This document shows, in pieces, positions 54,362 through 64,000 of a stretch of 64,000 nt of DNA (positions are counted from its first letter, which is position 1; each line of letters starts with the position of its first letter). The stretch lies in the NCBI GenBank assembly GCA_050084515.1, contig CM114275.1, positions 17,050,001-17,114,000 on the forward strand, read 5' to 3'. A program made the position numbers and the translations under genes. The DNA is from Blasia pusilla (taxonomy: Eukaryota > Marchantiophyta > Marchantiopsida > Blasiales). A model generated the notes under the pieces. It saw only the letters and a list, made by a program, of their open reading frames with translations, did not search any database and was not told the DNA's origin.

Positions 54362-55790
54362 TGGCCATCTATAGTCACGAGAGAAATCAATGCTTAGATA
54401 TTTGTAACTCTTCACTTGTTCTAATTGTAGACCTTTGTAAAAGAACGAGAACATTGATCTAGTACCCATTATAATGACTTTAGACTTCTCCATATTAACC
54501 TCCATCTGATTCTAGGTACAAAAACATGCCAAAGTGTCGAAGTATTTTTTTAAACTAATGTCATCACGTGGTGGTAATATGATATCATTTGCATACAATA
54601 GAGCTTTGATGACAAAGTCTCCAAGCTTGACACCTTCACTATCACATTCCTCCAACCACTTTTCGATATCATCTATGGAAACTCCAAAGAGAGTAGGGGA
54701 GAGAGGGCAACCTTGAATGACTTCGATAGTATTGAAGATCTCTTAAGTTTGTGAATATTTGATCTTGGCCCAAACATAATGGTACAACATGGCCATGGCA
54801 TTTAGGAGATTTTGTGGTACTCCAATAGTTTGCAGCCTATCCCATAATAGTTTACAAGATATTATATCAAAAGCTTTCTTGAAATCGATGAAACCATGAA
54901 ACAAAGCTTTCCCATTATCCTTAGATTTTTCCCATAAAACACATAAGGCCAGGATATGGTCGATAGTATTGTATGTTGGACGAAAACCAGCTTGGACTTA
55001 TGCTCTCTTTTGGAAAGACTCTGTCCATGCCCTCAACTTTGACTCCACCAATTTCCCAAACTGCTTGGCAAAAACACTACCCTCCATGATTGTGCGATAG
55101 TTTGTCACCAAGTCCTTCCTTCCTTCCTGATTTGTGAATAGGAATAATCTCTCATAGTGATGAAGTAGAAGGAAAACCAGAGATAGCATCATCACCCAAT
55201 ACTTTGGTGAGGATCGCCTCGATAGAATCTCCTCCCCCATAAACCGACCGAGGAGTACAGATTTAGGTGCTTTAGCCAAAACTAATGTTTTTTTAGCTAT
55301 TACCTTGAGAAGTTTAACTGAAAGAAAATCCAAATCCTCACATTTGCCATTTTCTAATCTTCTTAGCTGAGTCGTCACCTCTGCTTCAGAGAATAAGCCT
55401 GGTATGCCTTCAGAACGGGGCATAGATGTAGCATCGGGGAAGAAATAGAGCTTTTCGGCAAAAGATATCAAAGACTTGGGATCAAGAATAGGTTTTGAAG
55501 ATCGTACTACTAACCGTCTCCAAAATTATTTGGGGTCGTTATGGAGTTCCCTTGTTAACGACTCGTGCTTCCGTCGCAAGAAAGCTTGTTTCTTAGATTT
55601 CACCAAGTGTTTGTAAAGGCTCGTCATGATAAGCCGACTTTGGATATCCAAATATTTGTCCATTGATCTTATCCTTGCTTGCTTGCATTCAGAGTCAAAA
55701 CACCCATTACAAGGCAACCTCCTAGCACTTCTATCCCTGTGCTAGGAAAAGAACTTTGATGCAGTGTTCTTGAGCAATTCGGTTAGTTGC
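54362..55790 (-). pseudogene. LINE ORF2 reverse transcriptase
   Basis: Moving down the - strand: CFDSECKQARIRSMDKYLDI (about 55690), FLRRKHESLTREL, SLISFAEKLYFFPDATSM, DLVTNYRTIMEGSVFAKQF, and GFIDFKKAFDIISCKLLWDR (motif A, about 54895). QGCPLSPTLFGVSIDDIEKW follows (motif B, about 54700). The active site is ALLYANDIILPP (motif C, about 54600), and SYKYLSIDFSRDYRW closes the fragment (about 54390). The usual YADD is YAND, which by itself would impair catalysis. There are several stops and frameshifts. It is the same family, as judged by the shared inverted segment next to it. Confidence 0.83.
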
Positions 55791-55794
55791 AAAC

Positions 55795-56199
55795 TTGTCG
55801 TCTGTGGATCAGGGCTCCATTGAAAGCAAGCCAAGTTTTGGTGATGCTAAGAGCGATTATATGCCCTCCATAGAACCACATAGTCATCCCATAATTGAGC
55901 TAGATAGCAGCTCCAAGAAACTTGTTCAATCTGTTGAGTTTCAAGTTACGTTGATTAAAAGACGTTCTTTGAAAGAGAATGCTCGGTCGAGCAAAAGAAA
56001 GCATACTGTTAGCTTTGAAGAGTACATTCCAGAACCAATGAGAGGCCTTGAACATGTGGAAGTTCATTCTGAGCGGCAGATTCAAGAGGATTCTACTAGC
56101 AGTTTGAGTAGGAGTAGACAACATATGTTGAGTCCCAAGCTAACTAGGAAAAGAAGGAGGTCAATGCATGTGTGTGTTTCCTTCAATGTTAAGTTGTAA
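55795..56199 (+). CDS. unrecognised 134-residue open frame
   Basis: Begins MSSVDQGSIESKPSFGDAKS. It is Ser-rich, with basic patches (KRRSLKENARSSKRKHT, KLTRKRRRSMHV). No domain is recognised and no splice context is clear. It starts where LINE similarity ends. The basic patches could be nuclear signals. It may be a chance frame. Confidence 0.25.
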   Translation: MSSVDQGSIESKPSFGDAKSDYMPSIEPHSHPIIELDSSSKKLVQSVEFQVTLIKRRSLKENARSSKRKHTVSFEEYIPEPMRGLEHVEVHSERQIQEDSTSSLSRSRQHMLSPKLTRKRRRSMHVCVSFNVKL

Positions 56200-57496
56200 G
56201 CTTTTCTACTGTATCATGTAAAGCTATCTATTCACCATCTCTTTGCGTGTACTCCTTCTTGTCTACAATGGGAACAGTTGTCTTTGGAGAGAATTATGCG
56301 CTCTCTCAACAAATTTATAAAATCCCAGAAGCCCACATGGTCACCTAAGACCAACCAGCAAGACAAGTGCTTTTGAGATCACCCTAATCTGATCAAGTAA
56401 GCTAGGAAAACTCAACATTCCAAGAAAACAATAGCCTGTGAAAACGCTAAAGAGAAAACAAAGCGAGAAGACATCAGGATCGGTCCTAAGCGAGCTTCGA
56501 GGGTCTAGCGGGATCGCTCCTGCTAAGCATTAAGCTTTGGGAAAAATCAGAATGAAGTGAGACCCCAAACAGGTTTCTCACCAGCCCATCCTCAGGGGAT
56601 GGAAAAAATATGCCCTGAGAGCACATAGCCTAGGAGAACCTGCTTTTGTAAGAAAATGGAGAGCAAAGGTGTATGGCTTTGATCTCCAAACGAGCAAAAA
56701 TACTCAAGTGTGAAGCAGGGACCCAAAAGAGCACGCAAATGAAGGGCCGGCCAGGATGAGCAGATGCAAAGAGCAATGACTCGAGGCAGTTGGGGGACAC
56801 GAGAGCCAAGAGGTACGAGACATAGAATCGCACAAAATTGAGAGCCGGGAGAGAGCTAGGAGAGTGAACCAAGATCCCGGAGAGTGAGCCCTCCACATAA
56901 GTAGGAGCGACCCCCCCTAGAGTTGAGAGTCTTGAAATCGAGCTAGGTGACGCAGGCCAAGTCGGGGGCAAGTGGAGGGAGAGCGCTAGGAGGTGCAAAC
57001 GGGAAAGCTGAGTCGGGGAGGGCAGGCTGAGTCAGGGGAGAGAGCGAGTAATTCGCGGGCTGAGATCGGGCCTCTGCCAAAATCGCAGGAAAGAAAATGG
57101 AGAAAGAGTTGGGCAACGCCGGGCACAGCCAGAGTCAAGAAATAAAATGGGGGGGCGATCGGGCTTGCCTGACCTCCTCATTCCCCGCTCGGAACGGGGA
57201 ATGAGGAGGTAGGGGATGCAGGGTTGGGTTGAGATTGGACAATCTGTCCGATCTTGGCCGCTGTGATAGAACGGTGAGGATGGCCTGGAAGGGTTGCGAG
57301 ATCAGACCGTCCGATCTCGCAGCCTTAGATCTAACGTCAGGCCAGCCAACGGATCCCCATCCCTCCAATCCAGCCTGACCTAGATTGGATGTCCTGGATT
57401 GAAACGATTCGACGGTGCAAAATCCGAGCCCCTTTTTTTCCTTTTAAATATTTTCTGCATTTTGCCCTTTATTTCCCTTTTTCCCTCCTTTTCCCT
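56200..57496. other. intergenic, with a perfect 16-bp hairpin
   Basis: No gene. ACCTCCTCATTCCCCG (57172-57187) pairs exactly with 57195-57210 across a 7-nt loop. A CAATCTGTCCGATCTTGG...CAGACCGTCCGATCTCG near-repeat lies at 57238-57320. The DNA is GC-richer than its surroundings and could be an LTR of an unidentified element. Confidence 0.5.
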
Positions 57497-58390
57497 AAGT
57501 CCACACTCCAACGGTAACCCAACCCCATAATAGGCAAGGGGTGTAACTGTGGTGTAGGGGCATTGAATGATGCCCTCACCCGGTCACAAACCATACAACG
57601 TGACACCAACTGCTGCACCTGAGTATGCATGCCACGGCACCAATACTGACCAAGGAGTAAGCTATACGTATGTGTCATGACCATACGGATTATGTCGTAG
57701 AGTATAGTGTGCTAGTAGAGGCCATACCTTATGTAGGGCCGCAGTGTCTAGGTAGAGATGCGATTTCATACATAGGGTTGGGGGTTACTCAGTTGAGGGT
57801 GACTTTTCCAGTAGGGCCCGATCTTAGGTTGGAGGATATAAGGTGGAGTGCACTCAAAGAATAGTCAGTTCTTTGAGTTGAGCCTCTTGCGTTGGGAGTT
57901 AGCCTTGGTAGTGAATAGAGTTCTTGGCTATGGTGTTTCCCACGAGCTTCGACCTAGATTCTCCCATCGTGGAGTGGGTTTGGCTCGATTGTATGTGATT
58001 CTATACATGTTTTATGACAGTAGGTCTTTCACGGATTTCAGTTGTGGTACACTTGTGTTTGTGGATGCTCTCGTCTATGTTATGTATGTATGTGAGTATG
58101 GTATGTCAGCGATGTATGTTGTATGACGATGTGGATTCACACGACATACGCTTTACCCCAAAATGTTCCAACTCCTCATGGGCATGTCGCACAATACGCT
58201 CTCTCTGAGCCAAATGCGGCACTACTCGTACTCTACCATCCTCCCACACCCGGAGAATATGTGTTCCCTCCAATCGATATCTCTTAGCACGTTGAAGAAC
58301 ACGGTCTCGCTCCTTGGCACTCACTATGCCTGGCACCCTACTGGTCCGTAAGAACTCCAACACCAACGCATCATCATGAATATCATGTTG
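57497..58390 (-). pseudogene. integrase N-terminal half, split by a solo terminal repeat
   Basis: FLRTSRVPGIVSAKERDRVL, then LAQRERIVRHAHEELEHFGV (58366-58147). After the inserted repeat it resumes with YSLLLGQYWCRGMHTQVQQL and SRCMVCDRV to YRWSVD, where it is truncated. The Gly before HFG is Glu here. It lacks the eight fold-back codons seen in the first copy. Confidence 0.85.
57673..58146 (+). mobile_element. solo A-B terminal repeat (474 bp) with 4-bp duplication
   Basis: It starts TGTCATGACCATACGG and ends TTCACACGACA. Left flank TATG and right flank TACG fit a 4-bp duplication of TACG with one later change, as judged from the uninterrupted site CTATACGTACGCTTT at 33855. It is A (57673-58040) joined to B (58041-58146). 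This is the product expected from recombination between A1 and A2 of an A1-internal-B1-A2-B2 element. It lies in opposite orientation to its host element. Confidence 0.87.
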
Positions 58391-58450
58391 ATCCGTACCA
58401 CCATCTCAAACCTTAGGATCTGAAGGCTGACCATCTACCCTTTGACTAGA

Positions 58451-59276
58451 TTAAGATGTCATGTGGTCCTCCATACTAGAGTCCACCCCTAACCAACATA
58501 AAAAGGCGGATGCATGCCAACCTGGCACCATCTCCTCATCAACCTCGCCATGCCATCTAGCCCCAGTTGCATCCTCTTGGCTAGTACATGGGTTCCTACT
58601 CAACCCATCAGCATCAAGGTTGGCAACTCCAGGTCTATGTACCACCTAAAAGTCATACTCCTGTAAGATAAGAGCCCACCGTGCAAGCTTCCCTGCAAGC
58701 TTGTCAGACTCCATCAACCACTTGAGCGGCTGGTGATCAGTAACAAGGGTAAAATGTGTGCCAAACAAGTAACACCTAAAGTGTGCCACATCCCACACTA
58801 CTACCAAGCACTCTCCCTCATATGAGCTATAGCGTGACTCCGCCGCATTATTCGAACGACTTGCATAGGCCACCACAAACTCCATGTGCTCATCATCATG
58901 TTGTGTCTACACCGCTCCAAGTCCCAACCTACTCCAATCAGTGTGTAACTGAAATGGGCGCCCTTTGATAGGTCTCCTCAAGATAGGCGCCGCACCAACT
59001 GGGCCTTGAGCTCCACAAAAGCTCTCTCCTGATCATCTCCCCAGTGCCACTCTTGATCTGATTTCAGAAATTGGTTCAAAGGCTTTGCCATAGCACTAAA
59101 TCCCTTCACATACCTCCGATAGTAGTTCGCCAATCCCATGAATGCCCAAACTCTACTCACATCTACCGGACGCGGAATAAGTGCAATAGCCTCCACCTTT
59201 GCTTGCTGAACTCCCAAACGACCTAGATAGATCACATGACCCAAGTACTCAACATCCTCATGGAAGAACTTAATCT
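58451..59276 (-). pseudogene. RNase H and distal reverse transcriptase remnant
   Basis: KFFHEDVEYLGHVIYLGRLG, FMGLANYYRRYVKGFSAMAK and LNQFLKSDQEWHW (59276-58978) are followed by EFVVAYASRSNNAAESRYSS, FGTHFTLVTDHQPLKWLMES and HRPGVANLDADGLSRN. Everything upstream in RT, including the catalytic LDLRAGYHQ and YIDD blocks, is deleted, so methyltransferase sequence (WNKWDVMAGHV) joins KFFHEDV directly. Confidence 0.85.
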
Positions 59277-60290
59277 CATCCACATGCCCAGCCATGACAT
59301 CCCATTTATTCCAAGGATGCAAAATACTATTCTCCTCGCCCCCAGCCGATGCCTCTACCGTCGCGGTAGCCATCGAACTCATCACAAGGGGTGGAAGACC
59401 CACAGACATAGTTCGAAGTCGATGCTGCTCGGCCATACCAAGACTCAAAATCCAAGTCAAACAATTCAGGTCCATGGCCTGACCCAACATATGACGTCGT
59501 GAAGCCTCAGAAATGGAAGCAACCGCTGTCACACCAGTAGAAAATCCCATCGCACGCTCTCTCTCATCAACGTTAGGCTCCACCAGCTGTCGCACATGAG
59601 AATCCCATACAAGCAAGGAACCACCTTTCCTCTAGGCATGTGATGAGGGAAAACTCACAAATGTGGGTAGTGCCATCCTAGGCTGGCCCACACGGTTCAC
59701 CACTGCCATGGGTGACCGATCAATAACCCTCACCACCTGAGAAAGTCACCCAATATCCAAGATACTATCCATTGTAAGGCAAGGATCCCGTTGCATTGCA
59801 TCATATGCTCAACTTAGAACCTCCCTAGGCAAAAAGTTTGTCCACCACAAGCGTGGACAATGTGCACGCGAGCCAACTCTTGCTGCATCCAACAACACCG
59901 CTGGTCCAATCCAAGACCGCACCTCATGAACACTCGCCATCATCCGGGTCTGAGTGTCACCCAACAATAGAACATTCACCAGAATGTAAGCTGGAGCACA
60001 TGCCTGATGAACCTGAAGATGTCGTAACACCCATAACATCTCCCAAAACAATACAGACCTAGGGTCGTGTAATCCCTCACCACGACCAGCATGTGTATGA
60101 TCCTGACATGGCCATCCAACAATCACCAAATCCACATGACCAACCCTCTCAAGGTCTTACGCCCCCAACAATGCAATGTGTGATGGCAAAGCACGCGGAT
60201 ACCCACGAATAGCTGATGGCGGCAACAACTCAAGATATCTCGCATCACCTGACCAATATGTCGGGATGAGACCCTCGTGGTTGAGCCCCA
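59276..60290 (-). pseudogene. methyltransferase domain, motif I deleted
   Basis: It retains VSSRHIGQVM, DLVIVGWPCQDHTHAGRGEG (motif IV with catalytic Cys) and YILVNVLLLGDTQTRMMASV (motif VI, with the usual Glu of ENV replaced by Val). LLDAARVGSRAHCPRLWWTN follows, then VVRVIDRSPMAVVNRVGQPR with MALPTFVSFPSS. EPNVDERERAMGFSTGVTAV and RRHMLGQAMDLNCLTWIL close the domain. The C-terminal half is better preserved than in the first copy and fixes the end of the domain. The DLFGG region is missing. Confidence 0.86.
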
Positions 60291-60835
60291 TAAATAAATC
60301 TCACAGGAACTTGGCTCATACGTCCATCCCCGGACTACCAACCAGATCTATAAGACGTTGTCTCAGTCCAATAATCCATCTAAAAACCCATCGGGTACAA
60401 TACTGCTCCTCCAACTAGTACATCATGCGACTCGGTTGATGTGACCACTGCAGGTACTCCCAACTAGGAGCTATTAGTCGCATGATCCGGTCTCAACTGT
60501 ACTGAAAACTTCTCTCATGTTATGAATTGAGACCTATCATTGGCTCCTCCAAGTGATGTTTGAGTCTGGAATGGGCAAGGCTCAAGCTCTGACCTCCGAA
60601 TACCCAAACCAATATATGCCGCCTTTCCCAACATCAAAGGTTGGGCACCAGAGTCTAACAAGACTCTATCTGGTCTATACACCTGTCCTGTAGGACTCAC
60701 CAATCGGAATATCCCACTCCGATTGTCCAACATACATACACCAGGTGTAAGCCTCTCACGATCAATGGCTGGCCGGGCTGGTAATGCATCCATCTTCGCC
60801 GCTGTTGCATGCCAAGTAGCACTGGTACTCAATGC
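60291..60835 (-). pseudogene. aspartic protease
   Basis: LTPGVCMLDNRSGIFRLVSP, then RVLLDSGAQPLMLGKAAYIG with the DSGA active site. The C-terminal part is frameshifted, then reads MSQVPVRFIYGAQP before the deletion junction. Confidence 0.8.
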
Positions 60836-60841
60836 TACGCC

Positions 60842-62810
60842 TCACATAGAGGGTCTCTCCACCGCAACACCCGCATCCACCTCAGCACGTGTAGCAGTAA
60901 CACCCCCACGTTCACACAACGTGGCTACTAGCTGAAATAAAGGAGCTAAGTCAACTCCTAAAGCCATCAGTTCCATGGCCGAAAAAAATGGGGATCCCAA
61001 CACTAAAGTTGCCATCCGCAATACTGCACTGGATGCTGCATCCGTGTCTTCTACATGCGATGTAGATGCCTCAGTCCCCACTTTCGTCTCAATAGGCTGC
61101 GTAGGAACTATGGATGGAGTCCTAAGCACCTCTGACAACAAGAATGACTGGGGAAGCCTAGCCTGCCTCCCAGCCTCACCCCTCTGTGGGTCCAACTCCA
61201 TAGTAGCACCACGTGGCTCTGACGCTCGAGTGGCTCCTCTCGTTATTGCAACTGATGCCTCAACTTGTGCTGCACTCGCCATATAAGAGAGATCATCCTC
61301 TCCATAAGAGGTGGAAGCCCCTGCTCTCGAACTTGATCTATGTTGGATACTAGCCATAGTAGCCAACTTTTGCTCCAACTGCTCAATCCTAGCAGCCATA
61401 GCTGACTCTGTCGTAGTGGTAGGGGTAGCCACTATAGGCTCTCCAACCACTGGTCCACCCCTACCACCTCTACCACCTCGGCCTCTTGGAGCTACTCCAC
61501 CATGGCCGCGGCCTGATCTCAACTGTGGATGAAGATCAAAGCAACGCTCTCGAGGATGACATGGTCTCCCGCAATGATCACACTGAGTTGGGGCCGACTG
61601 AGGCCCATCCTCCAAAGTCCGTCTCCCATCCTCTTGGGGACAAAACTTCCTAACATGATTACCTCCACATGTCCAACATGACTGTCCTTGCTGCGGGGCA
61701 GCAAATGAAGGCTATGGTCTCTACGCAAGTGTCCCTCTAGGACCTGACTGAGGTCGTGTGTACCCCCCACGACTCCCACTACTACTACCACCACCACTAC
61801 TACGAGACTGTGAGGTGGGCTGCTGAACATGAGAAGTAGTAGTTGTATCCCTACTGAATGCGGATGTCACTACTCTCTCCTTCACCATGTTAAGCTCAAT
61901 CTTCTCAGATAGAGCAAACACATGGGTCAATGTGGATGAATCATCACTCATAAGAGTAGCATCATGTACCCTGCGGCGCAACTCTCTGTCCAAGATCCCA
62001 TACCAAAACTGGACTGCTTGAGCCTTAGTCACACACTGGGTAACTGAAATCAAGCGTCACATACGAGTGTATGCCTCACGAAGACTCTCACCAGTCTTTC
62101 GCTTAAATTCCTGAAGACTCCTCAACTTCTCCGTCTTCACTCCCTAATAGTTCTTCTTCAACCTCTTGAAGAACTCTGCAACCGGGCTGAACGATGGTGG
62201 GGCACTAGTACCCCCCTCCACTCCAGTACCTCCATTGGTACCCCTCCGGCTCGTACTCGTACCACTCAACGTCGGGCTGGCTGGCATACTAGGAGCACTA
62301 CTACCAATACCACCATGGGTGATAGACACATAGCTTGGAGACCAATATTGTCTCCACGCCTCAATCTCAACAACATGGTCCTTCCTTAACTCATGGTAAT
62401 CATCCATGGGTGGTCCCTCCAAGTGCTGAAACAACCCCTTCCAAGCCAAGAAAGGTGTAAACAACGTGGGGTTCCGCAATATCTGCATATCACACCACGT
62501 ATCAAACTCCTGCATGAAGTCCTCCAACTCAATGGTGCCCACTGCACCCGAGTATCATCATGGGCCCTTCATGGCCCCATATATCCCGTCCATGTCCTAA
62601 ATAAATGGAGCTGCAACACTCGATAATAACGTAGAAGACTCAGTGTTTGGAACACCCTCGTCCTCCTCTTCATCAACCGTCGGAAGTGGAAAAGGTAGCC
62701 GATACCTCAATCCACTCTGTGTGAAACCACCACTCTCTCCACCACGGTCCCCAACCACACCACCATACAACTCTGTAATGACCAACGCCGATGCTGCACC
62801 ACCACCAAAT
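60842..62810 (-). pseudogene. gag
   Basis: A 257-codon frame (61615-60842) starts in the second zinc knuckle (CDHCGRPCHPRERC). It continues with RGG-type repeats, a coiled coil (MAARIEQLEQKLATMASI) and an acidic-polar tail. Upstream frames carry the first knuckle, CWTCGGNHVRKFC (about 61680-61640), VQFWYGILDRELRRRVHDA, LMSDDSSTLTHVFALSEKIE and FMQEFDTWCDMQIL. Several frameshifts remain. Confidence 0.83.
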
Positions 62811-64000
62811 TACCATCACTAAAGAACCAAGTGACGTCGATGTCGCTCTACTATTCTAGCTCTACTAGCTATAGGTGTAGACAACCTAACCTTTCACCAC
62901 CACGAGAAGCCTCCCACGGTCTACTGGTCATCACTCTAGCCTCACTACCGGTAGCACACAAGAGTAACACTACTATGGAAATCAGCGTCAACCCTAACTA
63001 TGGGCGTGCAAGCAAGAAGCAACGATGGAGGGGATCCAAACACAAGAAGTCTAACAACAACCCTCCAATCGCAAATGGAAATCAAGGTAACACAATCCAC
63101 CAAACGTGGCGCACCCTGAATCCACATAACCCACCACACAATTCTAACGCAATAGCTACTCCGCCGCGGGTCGATGACGTGCTAGTCGGACTCGCAGCAC
63201 CTGAAAATGTCACCTGCATGGAGAGGCTACACCATACTATGCGCTAGAGGTCCATCAACCAAAAACCTGAGATGCATAAAGTGCCTATCACATCTCCAAA
63301 CAACACCAAATGAGCTACACGAGTGTGTACACTGGCATAGTTAAGAACTCAGTAGTTAAGCGTCTTCCAGGCAGAATAGCCCAAAGATGGGTGACCAGTT
63401 ATGCAACACTCAAATCACAAATCCTGAAAAATTTCCTCACGCCCAAGCAAGCATGTTTGCTTGCTTGCTCCTTGCTCCTCACTCCGCCTCTCATGCCCAC
63501 TCGCCCCGAGCTACCACGAGTTGCCTCAAAACGCCGAGACATGCCCCGTTCGCCACGCTTCGCCATGCTTTGCCATGTTTCGCTATGGAGAGAGGCCCAA
63601 CCAGGGTGCTCCCCAATGGGATAGGCATCTCCAACAACAAACGAGTCACCAACCAACATAGCCCCTCCGATCCGCTGTCCACCATACCTAGTCCGCAAAA
63701 TTTTGATCAGAAATTACTCCACAAATCCTCTACCAAAATTGAATCTGTTTCAACCAAAAATCAATTGACCACCATAGATATCTCTCTACAAAAAATCAGC
63801 TACAACCAAGCTTTGTACTTTGAGCTAAAAATCAGACAAACTTGCTGTCCAAACACCTCCAGAATCGCAAATCCGACATCACTTCCGCCCAGATTCATGC
63901 ACGCAGAAATCCACAATGCTCCACACACTCAAGCAGATAGCTTCACATGAGATCACAATACAAGTAGCAACAAGAACCTCTAACCCTATCTGGATGAACT
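62811..64000 (-). other. 5' leader of the second copy (continues past the window)
   Basis: Matches 39890-41060 of the first copy almost base for base, with small indels. No coding function is inferred. Confidence 0.7.

Larger units (their letters stand above)
57497..64000 (-). mobile_element. second copy of the methyltransferase-bearing retrotransposon (incomplete)
   Basis: Parallel to 33720-41050 of the first copy at high identity. The 3' end is lost: the match stops at 57497 inside integrase (WSVD), next to a pyrimidine/purine run. The 5' end lies beyond the window, about 310 bp short of A1. About 880 bp of RT and about 480 bp around methyltransferase motif I are deleted. A solo terminal repeat is inserted in integrase at 57673-58146. 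Gag is better preserved than in the first copy. Confidence 0.88.

Overview
The window is nuclear DNA of a land plant, most likely a non-seed plant with a repeat-rich genome; that last point is inference. Two intact plant genes support this: a CRS2-associated-factor-type chloroplast intron-splicing protein (18589-21516, + strand, five exons) and a cytochrome c gene (48363-50400, - strand, three exons). There is also an exon-sized fragment of an RSH1-type RelA/SpoT homologue (about 15782-15909). Nearly everything else is transposable elements in decay, simple repeats or unrecognised intergenic sequence.

Layout. 0-5 kb: a 21-bp minisatellite, then a diverged AT-rich repeat array. 5.7-10.2 kb: a multi-exon MULE/FAR1-like transposase pseudogene with a SWIM zinc finger, - strand. 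10.2-14.8 kb: a repeat-rich spacer and a broken, unrecognised - strand gene. 15.8-18.4 kb: RSH1 fragment, (GA)70 and short duplications. 18.6-21.5 kb: the splicing-factor gene. 21.5-31.3 kb: intergenic DNA, an array of imperfect palindromes, and LINE fragments (ORF1, endonuclease, ORF2 C-terminus with 3' tail). 31.3-42.3 kb: an old Ty3/gypsy element whose reverse transcriptase is split by a 9.83-kb retrotransposon. 42.3-47.4 kb: a LINE 3' end, a Ty1/copia relic whose gag carries a solo LTR, a second copy of that LTR, and another gypsy relic. 48.4-50.4 kb: cytochrome c. 51.1-53.5 kb: small Helitrons and a Helitron helicase fragment. 53.5-55.8 kb: LINE pieces in inverted arrangement. 57.5-64 kb: a second, deleted copy of the 9.83-kb family, carrying a solo terminal-repeat insertion.

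The most notable object is the 9.83-kb element at 31913-41742 (- strand, 4-bp target duplication AGTC). In order it encodes gag with two zinc knuckles, an aspartic protease, a cytosine-C5 DNA methyltransferase domain (motif I DLFGG, motif IV PCQ, later WWTN and LGQAMDLN blocks), gypsy reverse transcriptase and RNase H, a DDE integrase with an HHCC finger, and a C-terminal PHD finger. It therefore combines a DNA-methylation writer with a probable histone-tail reader. Its ends are not ordinary LTRs. They read A1-internal-B1-A2-B2, a split direct-repeat layout known from DIRS-like elements, yet the integrase is DDE-type and a 4-bp target duplication is present. An 11-nt sequence just inside A1 is complementary to the predicted 5' end of the transcript, which suggests Tf1-like self-priming. 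Both copies are disabled by frameshifts or deletions.

All identifications come from reading the sequence and recalled family motifs; no database search was run.
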